A stretch of 19,087 nt of DNA, taken from contig JAOXYB010016465.1 of the NCBI GenBank assembly GCA_028565635.1, forward strand, positions 1-19,087. Reading direction: 5' to 3'. This stretch comes from Phoronis ovalis. Taxonomy: Eukaryota; Phoronida; Phoronidae. Under the pieces are notes generated by a model. That model was not told the DNA's origin and did not search any database. It worked only from the letters and a program-made list of their open reading frames with translations. Shown here in pieces: positions 1-8,384 of the stretch. A program made the translations under genes and the position numbers. Each line of letters starts with the position of its first letter. The stretch's first letter is position 1.

Positions 1-59
1 TACCATTATGACATAGCTTGAATGTTAAAGTTTTAGAAAACATCTCTTTTGAGTGAAAA

Positions 60-566
60 AAATGTAATGCGGATTTGGCACAATTTTTTATTTAAACAGT
101 GACGAGGGTCCGGCTTAGCCTTAAAAGACTTCATATATATGTATTACAATAAGTTTCGAGCTAAATTAACTAAGGAGAAATTATCGATATCAGTTTAATT
201 TTAATTTATTTCTTTTAATATATAAACACAACGTTCTCAATCGGATTAGCGTCCGGGGACTCTCCGGGCGTCTTCCACCAGTTGACCCCTTTCTCCTGTA
301 TGAACACTTGCGCATCTTTGTATGTTTGTGGTCGTTATCCTGCGCAGTTACGTAACAATGTATCAACTAATTAATAATTAACCTTAATTCACAGTTTGGA
401 TGATCACGAAGAATTTTTAAAATACTAAATTTTGCTAACAAATACAATATTTGATTTTTTCGTTTTCTAACGGGCCCAAACCGACCGGCCGCTGGCTCCG
501 ACCGGCCCGCTGCCGGCCTTGAAGCATTAACCAGTGTAGAGAAACCGACCGGCAAACGGTTGGCCG
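60..566. promoter_or_regulatory. CpG-rich patch, possible promoter or alternative first exon
   Basis: CpG is frequent here and scarce in most of the rest of the window, which suggests a DNA segment kept unmethylated. It holds a perfect GTTACGTAAC palindrome (347-356, the PAR-bZIP/E4BP4-type consensus) and two TGCGCA half-sites (309-314 and 341-346) of the NRF1 type. No coding similarity is visible. It may be a promoter, either of an alternative GIT transcript or of a gene on the other strand, or it may be a GC-rich repeat. The function is inferred from composition only. Confidence 0.3.
474..566. repeat. GC-rich imperfect tandem repeat around CCGACCGGCC
   Basis: CCGACCGGCC occurs at 481-490 and 498-507, a period of 17 bases. 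Related copies are TGCCGGCC (511-518) and CCGACCGGC (545-553). The block stands out sharply from AT-rich flanks. A minus-strand open frame across it is proline/alanine/glycine/arginine-rich because of the repeat and is not a credible gene. Confidence 0.5.
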
Positions 567-2256
567 TTGATTTTTTTTGTTTGAGGCATACTGTAGCTGT
601 TTACACAGGAAATCTACTGTTTTTTTGCCACCTGAATTACTTGTTAAGTTGAAAAATTATGTAGATGTCTTAACACACATTGGCATTATGCCTATGTTCG
701 GACTCTGAGCTCGGTACCAGACAGGAATAGACTGTTGGTATTATGCAATAGGTGTCGTTAAAGTAACAGTCCCAATCAAATCCGCAATATTTGTAAAAAA
801 ATCATATGATTATGAAGAAAACAGATTGTTCTCAGAATTTTGAGTCAATTGTATCTGAGACCATTATTATACAGTCTTTTCTTTCTCTTTTCATAATTAT
901 AACTTTGCACTCTGTTAATTATTTCATTGTTTAGATCTTCTCAGCCTACTTTAATAAATGTGAGGTCGTTTATGTATAAGACTTGATACTTCTTGTTCTG
1001 TGGCTGTCTTTAACTCCTCTTCCTGTTCTGCATTCTGTAAACTGCTCTACATGTTATTTTCTCACTATTAGGAGTTTGTTATACGTAACTACATTTTAGT
1101 TGTAAATGCTCCACTTATTTATTAGGGTTATCCTGGTTGCTCTTTTCCATATGGTTCTATGATATCATTCACAGAGGTGAGATAAGCATCTCTCCCAGTA
1201 TTAAGCTTAAATCCCAGTTACAGTGTTGCGAGTAGTGGAGTAGTAATCAGACCATAGTAACCGCACTGATGCCACACCCTAACCACACTAAGCATGATAA
1301 ACATTTTGCGAAAATCTATCACCACTGCATCATGGTGGCTATACTTTGACTTTACAGTTGACTACACAGGCTATCACATATACGCAGGCATCATTATGTC
1401 CTATTTTGTAATATGCTATGTAGTTAACAGTATGTCCATAGCTACAATGAACTTAATATGTTGAATCACAGCATTTTAACTGTAAGGGACTTTCAGCTAA
1501 CCTGGATTAATTCTGGATTTTGTGTTTAGTTGTGGTAAAAAGTATGGTATATAACCTATGGTTTATTCCTACCCCTGTATGTGTGGTTTGTGGTGCTTTA
1601 TCCTTACTTTTTAAACAGATGATGCTTATTATGTTTTTTCTCTCTTTTTTTGTAATCATGTTATGTTTAGTTGCATTTTATGTTACTACGAGTAGTTTCA
1701 AGTTTATTCCGTATATCAGTTGGTACCTATGCTATGCAGGTATTTCATAACTACATGTTCTCATACTTAACATATCTTCTATTTTTTCTCCTTGTTTTGC
1801 ATTTTTGTAATAGATAATTTTGTTGCATGATTTGTTTACATTTTTGTAACAAAGAATAGAACTGTATATGATTTGTAATTGTACAGACTATTGATATACT
1901 TTTCTCTGTCTGGTATTTCTGTAATCATGATAATTTCTGAATCTCTTTAATTAAAGATTTATTCAGTTCTTTCAAGTGTGTGGGATTCCGTATGACCTTT
2001 ATCCAGCAAGTGACAGTTAAAACCACAAAATAATTTATGTTTTAATAGCATCACTATGATCCGAAACATTGAAAATTTCACAGCCTGTCACACTTATCAT
2101 ATTCCACACTAAAAACCTTGTATCTCTGTGGAGTTGGTTTACAATATGTCTACCCACTGTGATTGTGTTTAAGGACCTAATGTTATGATGATGTTTAATC
2201 CTGAATAAGTTTGCGTGTTAAAATTTGCAACAAAAGTAACTTTGTGCTTATTTCAG
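567..2256 (+). other. AT-rich sequence upstream of the first GIT exon in view, probably intron
   Basis: This is AT-rich sequence with many stops in all frames and several T-rich tracts. I looked for the preceding GIT segment (an acidic DYDSVASDE-like stretch) and for ArfGAP, ankyrin or Spa2-homology exons and found none. It is probably intron. The open frame at 1520-1750 is a hydrophobic, T-rich chance frame. Confidence 0.5.
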
Positions 2257-2409
2257 AGCTTACAAGAGGAACAAAATGAAAATCCCCCGATCAGTGTTGA
2301 CGATTTCTTGGGTGTGAAGAAATCGTTAGTTGCATCTGAAGCCAAAGTTCAACAGTTGTTCCAGACAAATAAAGATTTGAGGCAAGAAGTGATGCTCTTG
2401 AGAAGTACT
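2257..2409 (+). CDS. GIT: GIT coding exon: coiled-coil start
   Basis: The acceptor is TTATTTCAG and the donor is ACT|GTAAGT. The exon is phase 0 at both ends (51 codons). It encodes ISVDDFLGVKKSLVASEAKV and the start of the dimerising coiled coil. The frame stays open to the left only by chance, because the intron reads through. Confidence 0.93.
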
Positions 2410-5400
2410 GTAAGTATGCCTAAGAGATTGGCATGTAATATAGGGCTATTCAACATAGCTGCCAAAGGATGTCACTGGTTAGAAAATCCCATCCACCACC
2501 CATAATATACTTAATACTTATTACATTCTTAATAAGTATATATTTGTGTTATGTTATATATTTATTACATCTGCATGTTATGGTACATTCTTTTCATTAT
2601 GTTACGTTAAATTCCTGATTGGTTAGGTTTTTAGCCAAATTTTTATATCTTTTGAACTCTTGTATTCCAAATTACAACTGACAGTGGAACATGGTAGATT
2701 TGTGATTAGCACAGTCTTACAAGTAAAAAAACATAATTTAAATAACATTTATTATAAAGTTAATAATCTAACTAGGAAATGACTGCATATAGAAAGCATA
2801 TGGTCCACCCACATTATGGATACCATGTTAAGCCAAGTACATTGTCAGGGCTTTTTCCATGATTAGACAGGAAAAACCTTCTTTGGGCTGAAAAACTTGT
2901 CTACTGGCTGAAACAGGGGTCTAGCCATGTTTGTGATTTTAATTTGGTTTTATCTTACTTGTTTTAGTACAAAAATTGATGTACGTGTTTAGAAATTACT
3001 GCCTCAAAAACAAGTGCACACATGAATTAACGGGTCTGAACTGTTTCAGTATGCTACTCAACGTTGTTTAACTTTTTGTAGGTTCATAAACTTGCTCAAG
3101 AGAATGAGGCATTGCGATCAACCTCATCATTATCTAGTAATACTCACATACAGGAATCTTTGCCACAAGAGGGCATTCAAATCAGGCGATCAGTAAGCAG
3201 CGCTCGACCTCAGTCTATGTATGAGCCAAGAAATCATGAAAGACATCCATCGTGGACTCAACACATGGTAAGAAAACATTGTTATTATTCACTATTCATC
3301 CAGAAGTTTACTTTGTTGTACCTCATCATAATAGACTATGTTGCGCACTTAATAGCACCGTTGGTTGTGAATCCAATAATGTCTGCAAATGAAGCAGTTT
3401 TCCATGCTCTGTCGTGATTCACAGACAAAAAATTTACTTTACCGCCTTATGATACAATTGCAGTGGGCAAGACCTCATTGCCAGTACTGCTAAAGGTGTT
3501 GTGATGACATACAAAGTCTTGTGTGCCAGCTTTATATTGATTGCTCCATTGTAGGCTCAATTTTAATATATTTGATGAATGAAATTGTATAATTATGTAA
3601 TTTTTCTTAATGATATTAATATCATCTTCGCAATGCCAAGGGAATATTCTCACATACGTTCCTGGGGTTCTCTGAGAGTGTATATGAAGAGAGAATATCC
3701 TGCATTCGGAGGATGTATTAATATATGTGTAAGAATTTGTTTACATTTTATTTCATAATTATTTCTTTTCAGGCACCATTCAGGGAAGACACTTTAGTAA
3801 ACTATTCTTCACAAGACACGCAACGACTGACAGAAACAGTGCAGGCAGATAAAGATCACTTATCAACAAAATATCTTGATCAACAAAGTGATGTGTCAGA
3901 TTATGATAATAACGGGCTCCAGGATGTGCTGTCAGATAGGTGAGACATTGAATAATTATATAATGCTGCTTTGCCAGTAATTTTTGAACAATTTTTGTAG
4001 TCAAAGATTGGAATACTTGAATCTGAGTTTAAAGTTTATTAATTACTGAACTTAATTGAAAGTAAGAATTTTTATTGATATGTACGTGTATATATAAAAG
4101 TAAGTGTGAGCAGTTTAATACAAAAGCAGATTTATATTAAGTTTTTCATTCCCATGGAACAAGATTCCAATCTTTTGGCCATTTTACTTCATTCATATTT
4201 TATTAGGTTTCAAGATAGTCCTACAATCATGGTGTTTCTATTCATTTAATTTGTATAATACATTTAAAAAAACTGAATTGGTGGGGGGAAGGAAGCATAG
4301 TGGGAGAGAATGGAAGCTGTGTTGCTTTAATCTCAAACTGATTAATGTATTTTTCTTGCAGAGCAACATTAACACCTGGTACACCACCTGAGTTAAGTGA
4401 CGGAGCTGCTGGTGATGGAAATGGTTCTGTGGCATTACCCAGTCAAGAGGAGGTTGTCAAGAAAACAGAAAAAATTACCAAGAAAATTCAAGAACTTTTG
4501 GCTTTAGCTCAAGCTAATAAACTTGATAGGTGAATATACACAGAAGAGGTTACATTTGTATGTACTATAACAGACTTATTGTTTCCTACCCAGGAAAAAA
4601 TCATTATTGCTGATGAAATGATTTTTTTATTACAAATTGGAAGTATTTTACAGCCAGCCAAGTGCAATTGAATCACTAGTATCTGAAAGAAAGCAACCTC
4701 AGTAATGCCAGTAAATACTGTATATTCCACTTTTCTGTTCACTATTTAAAGGTAGTAAATGACCCACCAATCCTACTTTTTATCATCAGCAATAAATGGG
4801 GTCTATTATGCTTTCCTTAATAAGACTTGAAAATGGGATATTAATATTGAGCATGGCAAACTTCTGACAGAAAGGTATCAAGGTATATCAAAATAAAATC
4901 AGTAACTTAGAACCATAAGACAGGGCACCAAACAATTTACTAGAGTTAAGACTACATACATTAATTAATGTCTTTGCAGCTACGGACCTTGTTCAGAAAA
5001 GATCAATGCAGCAGTAAATGATATGGCAGCTCTTTTTCCTGAGGTTTGTGAAAAAATAAATTCTTCAGAGGATTATGCAGTACTACCATGTTTGTTTAGT
5101 TGTCTTTAAAAAATGCTGGTAACATAATTGTACCAAAATAAATTGAGTAGATAGTGTTAATACTGACTAAATGTATATGTCATATCAACTTGAAAAGTTA
5201 GCACTTATTATAAGTTTGAAGTTACATCCTAATTCATATTGAATGTTTATTATTAATGACATTCATGATAGACCTCTGTTGTAAGATGTTGAGAGTAGAC
5301 ATAGAGTGGGTGACTAATAACTACAGTATTATTACAGAAACCTGGTAATCAGAAAATTGAAGATGCAGTTCAGCTACTGACAGGTGGAGCTGTTAGATTG

Positions 5401-5538
5401 AAAGAAGAGTGCAACGGTCCTCCTGTGGAGACCACCGGAAAACCAGACTTAAGATTGAAAACACAACAAGTCATACAGTGTGCTTATGACATAGCCAAAG
5501 CGGCTAAGCAACTTGTGACATTATTTGAGATAAAGTAG
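2257..5538 (+). CDS. GIT: GIT-family ARF GTPase-activating protein, C-terminal part (6 exons, 5'-partial)
   Basis: The coding exons are 2257-2409, 3082-3267, 3773-3939, 4362-4529, 4980-5043 and 5338-5538, which splice to 312 residues plus TAG. GIT proteins are cytoplasmic scaffolds that pair with PIX exchange factors, bind paxillin at focal adhesions and inactivate Arf GTPases. What the sequence shows: residues about 12-64 form a leucine/valine heptad coiled coil containing LVASEAKVQQL, nearly the same as vertebrate GIT2. A serine-rich linker follows with RRSVSSARPQSMYE and SDYDN, both conserved in GIT2. The four helices of the C-terminal paxillin-binding (FAT-like) bundle lie at about 198-224, 229-245, 251-268 and 286-309, ending with the hallmark QQVIQCAYDIAKAAKQLVT. 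The ArfGAP, ankyrin and Spa2-homology regions must be left of the window, because I found no matching exon in 1-2256. Vertebrates have GIT1 and GIT2. Invertebrates usually have one co-ortholog, so I do not choose between them. Confidence 0.95.
3082..3267 (+). CDS. GIT: GIT coding exon: coiled-coil end and serine-rich linker
   Basis: The acceptor is CTTTTTGTAG and the donor is ATG|GTAAGA, phase 0, 62 codons. VHKLAQENEALRS closes the coiled coil. IRRSVSSARPQSMYEPR matches the conserved basic/serine 'RPxSMYE' segment of vertebrate GIT2, a likely phosphorylation region. Confidence 0.93.
3773..3939 (+). CDS. GIT: GIT coding exon: variable linker with SDYDN motif
   Basis: The acceptor is TTCTTTTCAG and the donor is GATAG|GTGAGA. 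The exon ends in phase 2. It encodes a polar, poorly conserved linker, apart from QQSDVSDYDNNGLQD, which aligns with the SDYDN tyrosine motif of vertebrate GIT2. Confidence 0.9.
4362..4529 (+). CDS. GIT: GIT coding exon: linker end and helix 1 of paxillin-binding bundle
   Basis: The acceptor is TTTCTTGCAG and the donor is GATAG|GTGAAT. The exon enters and leaves in phase 2. A proline/glycine-rich stretch leads into EEVVKKTEKITKKIQELLAL, which aligns with the first helix of the GIT C-terminal domain. Confidence 0.93.
4980..5043 (+). CDS. GIT: GIT coding exon: helix 2 of paxillin-binding bundle
   Basis: The acceptor is TCTTTGCAG and the exon is 64 bases. It encodes YGPCSEKINAAVNDMAALFP, matching the vertebrate segment with PCSERI and MAALFP. 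The donor is GAG|GTTTGT, which has T instead of a purine at intron position +3 and is the weakest donor of this gene. Confidence 0.9.
5338..5538 (+). CDS. GIT: GIT last coding exon: helices 3 and 4, stop codon
   Basis: The acceptor is TATTACAG, phase 0, 66 codons then TAG at 5536-5538. It encodes the third helix (EDAVQLLTGGAVRLKEECN), a short loop and the highly conserved fourth helix QQVIQCAYDIAKAAKQLVT. The tail after that helix is only LFEIK. Confidence 0.95.
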   Translation, partial: KPGNQKIEDAVQLLTGGAVRLKEECNGPPVETTGKPDLRLKTQQVIQCAYDIAKAAKQLVTLFEIK

Positions 5539-5565
5539 TGAATGAAGAAAAACTTTTTAACATGC

Positions 5566-5606
5566 AATAAAATAACTTCTAGCTTGTATTTGAACATCTC
5601 ATTAAA
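5566..5606 (+). promoter_or_regulatory. Proximal poly(A) signal cluster for GIT
   Basis: AATAAA at 5566 and ATTAAA at 5601 lie 28 and 63 bases after the stop codon. The GT-rich sequence GCTTGTGGTCTTGTT just downstream resembles a cleavage-stimulation element. Confidence 0.4.
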
Positions 5607-6844
5607 AATGCTTGTGGTCTTGTTATATTTTTCTTCATTCTAAGGTGAGAATGTATTTCTTGTTGACATACTGATTAAGACTTCCTTAGTTAAAAAAGCT
5701 TGTTTACCTCAGGAGAGGTTTTTACTTATTTAAATCTTATGTAATTCAATATAAATATGTACTAATAGCATGTACCATAGATTGTTATGTAAAATATTGT
5801 ACAGGCAACATAATTATTGTATTATTTTATATTTCGCACAAGTAGGTAGTGTAGGAACATTAGATATTCTGCAGATTGAGTGCAATATATATATAAATAA
5901 ATATAAACTATTTTATGCAGAATTTGTCATATATGCAAAACTGGAGCTGATTAAAAGGAATTGCTTATGTAAGGACTATTTGTAGTTATGATTTTATTAA
6001 AAGTCTGGCAACTGTAGAAATCTGTATGGAAACAACCTTCTAAAAGCTAAGTTGTCTTCCATAAAGTATCAGTTATCAGTTAAAAAGTGTCAATGCTTAA
6101 ATTTTGTCAGACTGACACGAAAGTACAATATTACTTTTAAAAACTGACTTTTATAGTCATAAGACTCATAAACCTCAACATCTTTTCGAGTTTGTGTTAA
6201 TGGTTATAGCATTGAAAAGGAAAATGTGTGAGTCATGGTTATTTTGTTCTGTTAAAAATTATTGGGTCAATTTGCAAGTTGTCTCTCTTTGGGATATAAG
6301 GTATATATTTTAATTTTATTATTCTCAGTGGCAAACCTTACAAATTATTGTAAGTTTCATCATGTAGCAATTTTCGTACTTATCACTTACACAGTGAATG
6401 ATAATTTTGATAATCAAAAATATAACGCATAATATTTAATAGTTTTCTTTACTGAAATCCGCTTAAAAAAATATTTGTTCGCTTCAGCTTCGCAACAGTC
6501 ATGAATGTTTGACTAAACGTTGTTATATTGTGGGGAATATCGATGAATAGCAACTCTGTCATTGTATAGGATAGTTTACCAAGTGGTCAACTAAACAATA
6601 GGTTATCATTAGAGAAAACGAGTTTTCATAGGCATTTTGTTAAACTTCAATATGTTTTGTCACTATAAATTGTAACACACTTTGATTAAACAAAGATATA
6701 GCTACCTGTGTGTAATCCTCTGACTGTATTATTACCGAAATTAGTTAAAACTATTTAAAAATTTATGTAGTATTTTAATTTGCATGTCTTTTGTAACTTT
6801 AATACATTATTTTTGTGTTCTGTACTTTGATTATGTATGATATA

Positions 6845-6850
6845 AATAAA
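6845..6850 (+). promoter_or_regulatory. Distal poly(A) signal candidate for GIT
   Basis: AATAAA lies in TATAAATAAACC, about 1.3 kb after the stop, with T/GT-rich sequence 20-30 bases downstream. It would give a long 3' UTR. Confidence 0.35.
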
Positions 6851-6870
6851 CCAAATTATGTTCTACAACA

Positions 6871-7380
6871 TTTGTTCTGAATCACTCTCGTCTATCTTAA
6901 AGCAACCACTGCATACCTCATATTATGGTATGACATTTACTAACACATGATCAAGGGGTAATTGCAATGTGCAGACTAAACTGTTGTACTGTAGCCCTGC
7001 ACGCAGTATTATTCAAAATTCCTTCTGGAGGTGTGTATTCAGATGTCACCTAATGATCTCCAGAGAGCCATGGTACAAAAATTCAGCAAATGATTAACTG
7101 TAGGATGCATAACATTTTCTTTTGGTTCTCCAGGCTAAATGTTATTAGTTCAATTTTTACCTTAACTGATTGAAAAATCGTAATTGTATCCTTATCCTAA
7201 TTTTTGGCCTGGATTCTGTTCATTGTAGGAAATTATCCGAAATAATCTGTTAACTATCACAATAGAGGAGGGTATTGTTTATATTACCTAATTAATGGAA
7301 TTATTTGATCAATTGTTTGCAATCGCATGACACATATTGTTATCATATGGATTAAGAAATTACAAATATAAGGGGTTGGG
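6871..7380. other. Intergenic sequence between GIT and CLPTM1L
   Basis: This is AT-rich sequence with no coding similarity, repeat or RNA-gene signal that I can recognise. Confidence 0.5.
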
Positions 7381-7722
7381 AATACCTCAGATAAGTGCCC
7401 GGTTAAGCATTGACTTCAGAAATGTCCACCAGGTGGACTACAGGTGCCGGGCGTCGAGATTTCGATCGACTACTTCGAATAAAATTATATTACTATAAGA
7501 TAAGGATAAAAAACGAAATTTAGGGGAAACCTGCTTGCAAACGATTTAATGAATAAATATTCGATTTGCCAATACAAAAATGCAACACATCCCCCTGCAT
7601 CAAGTTGAATTTCCAAACATCCGGGTCATAGTAATGGCGGCGCCCTAGAGTTGACCGGCGGACGTGTAAAATATCATCAGTAAATAACATATTTGCAGCT
7701 GAATTGATTTAATGTTATACAG
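7381..7722 (+). promoter_or_regulatory. CLPTM1L: CLPTM1L promoter and non-coding first exon (putative)
   Basis: The first coding exon of CLPTM1L begins with an acceptor (AG at 8224-8225) six bases before its ATG, so a non-coding exon must lie upstream. The nearest strong candidate ends at 7722 with the near-consensus donor ACAG|GTAAGA. Just before it is a local CpG-rich patch (CCGGGCGTCGAG near 7448, GGCGGCGCC near 7637, GACCGGCGGACG near 7652) that stands out from the AT-rich surroundings, as animal promoters often do. The exact transcription start cannot be read. Inference from composition and splice logic. Confidence 0.5.
7634..7648 (+). promoter_or_regulatory. ATGGCGGC element: YY1-like site or four-codon upstream ORF
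   Basis: ATGGCGGCGCCCTAG reads as Met-Ala-Ala-Pro-stop. ATGGCGGC is also the core of the YY1-type motif commonly placed at transcription starts of housekeeping genes. Which applies depends on where transcription begins. Confidence 0.3.
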
Positions 7723-8225
7723 GTAAGACGTTCGATATATAATTGGATATCAAAAGAACAACACAGACGATTTAAACTATAACAAAATGTGTATTTAACG
7801 CAGGTATTCCAGCTTGGGTACTGGAGGTACTGATCTCAGATCTCACTAAATTAAATGATTTTTTTCTTCTTTACATAATTGCAGGACCATTGTTTAAATG
7901 GTACATTTGCAATGAAGTAGATAAAATATGAATCCGTGCAAAATCTTCAGGATTTACATATGTACAAAATCAACATATATGCAAAAAATAAAGAGTCCTG
8001 TGGCTGTGTTTATTATTTGTGTCCAGATACAGTTCTTGAACTTTGAAGTCTAGGGAGGGCTGATCAATTGCATTCTATAGTAAGTTATTCCATAGCCAAA
8101 TAGCAAACTTATAAACTTTTAAACTTATATTGTTGGAATCCTGAAAACTCAAAACTCAAAGTACAGTATATCCAGTCTTTCGTGTCACCCTTGGAACCTA
8201 TAAAGATATTACGGATTTTTTTCAG
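7723..8225 (+). other. Putative first intron of CLPTM1L (5' UTR intron)
   Basis: It runs from donor GTAAGA at 7723 to acceptor GATTTTTTTCAG ending at 8225. It is AT-rich and nothing else is recognised in it. Confidence 0.45.
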
Positions 8226-8231
8226 GACAAG

Positions 8232-8384
8232 ATGAAACCCAGCTTTACATCCATAATATCAATAGTATTTTTAGCTTACATTGCACACTCAATATGGACA
8301 ATATACCAACTGTTCAACCCTAAACAGTGTCAACCTAAAGGCAACTGTATAAAACCATATTTAGCCAGAGACCCAAAATTAGAG
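8232..8384 (+). CDS. CLPTM1L: CLPTM1L coding exon 1: start codon and N-terminal membrane anchor
   Basis: The exon itself begins at 8226 after TTTTTTTCAG. The ATG at 8232 has A at -3. It encodes [20 protein letters not shown] (membrane segment) and [14 protein letters not shown]. Donor GAG|GTATTG, phase 0. Read-through beyond the donor is hydrophobic but not homologous. Confidence 0.94.

Larger units (their letters stand above)
2410..5337 (+). other. GIT introns
   Basis: Five GT-AG introns lie between the listed exons: 2410-3081, 3268-3772, 3940-4361, 4530-4979 and 5044-5337. All are AT-rich with many stops. Apart from a palindrome and hairpin near 3611-3700, I see no coding, RNA-gene or mobile-element signal in them. 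Confidence 0.8.
5539..6870 (+). other. GIT 3' UTR candidate region
   Basis: The sequence after the GIT stop contains AATAAA at 5566-5571, ATTAAA at 5601-5606 followed directly by a GT-rich tract (5608-5632), and AATAAA at 6845-6850 followed by T-rich sequence. A short 3' UTR ending near 5620-5640 or a long one ending near 6870 are both plausible. The open frame at 5770-5985 shows no similarity I recognise. Confidence 0.45.

Noticed and set aside
367-555. Minus-strand 62-codon frame rich in Pro/Ala/Gly/Arg
   Set aside because: It is produced by the GC-rich tandem repeat at 474-566, shows no conserved domain, and its end falls in AT-rich noise.
1520-1750. 76-codon hydrophobic plus-strand frame
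   Set aside because: It is phenylalanine/leucine/valine-rich because the DNA is T-rich. It has no homology and no credible splice signals.
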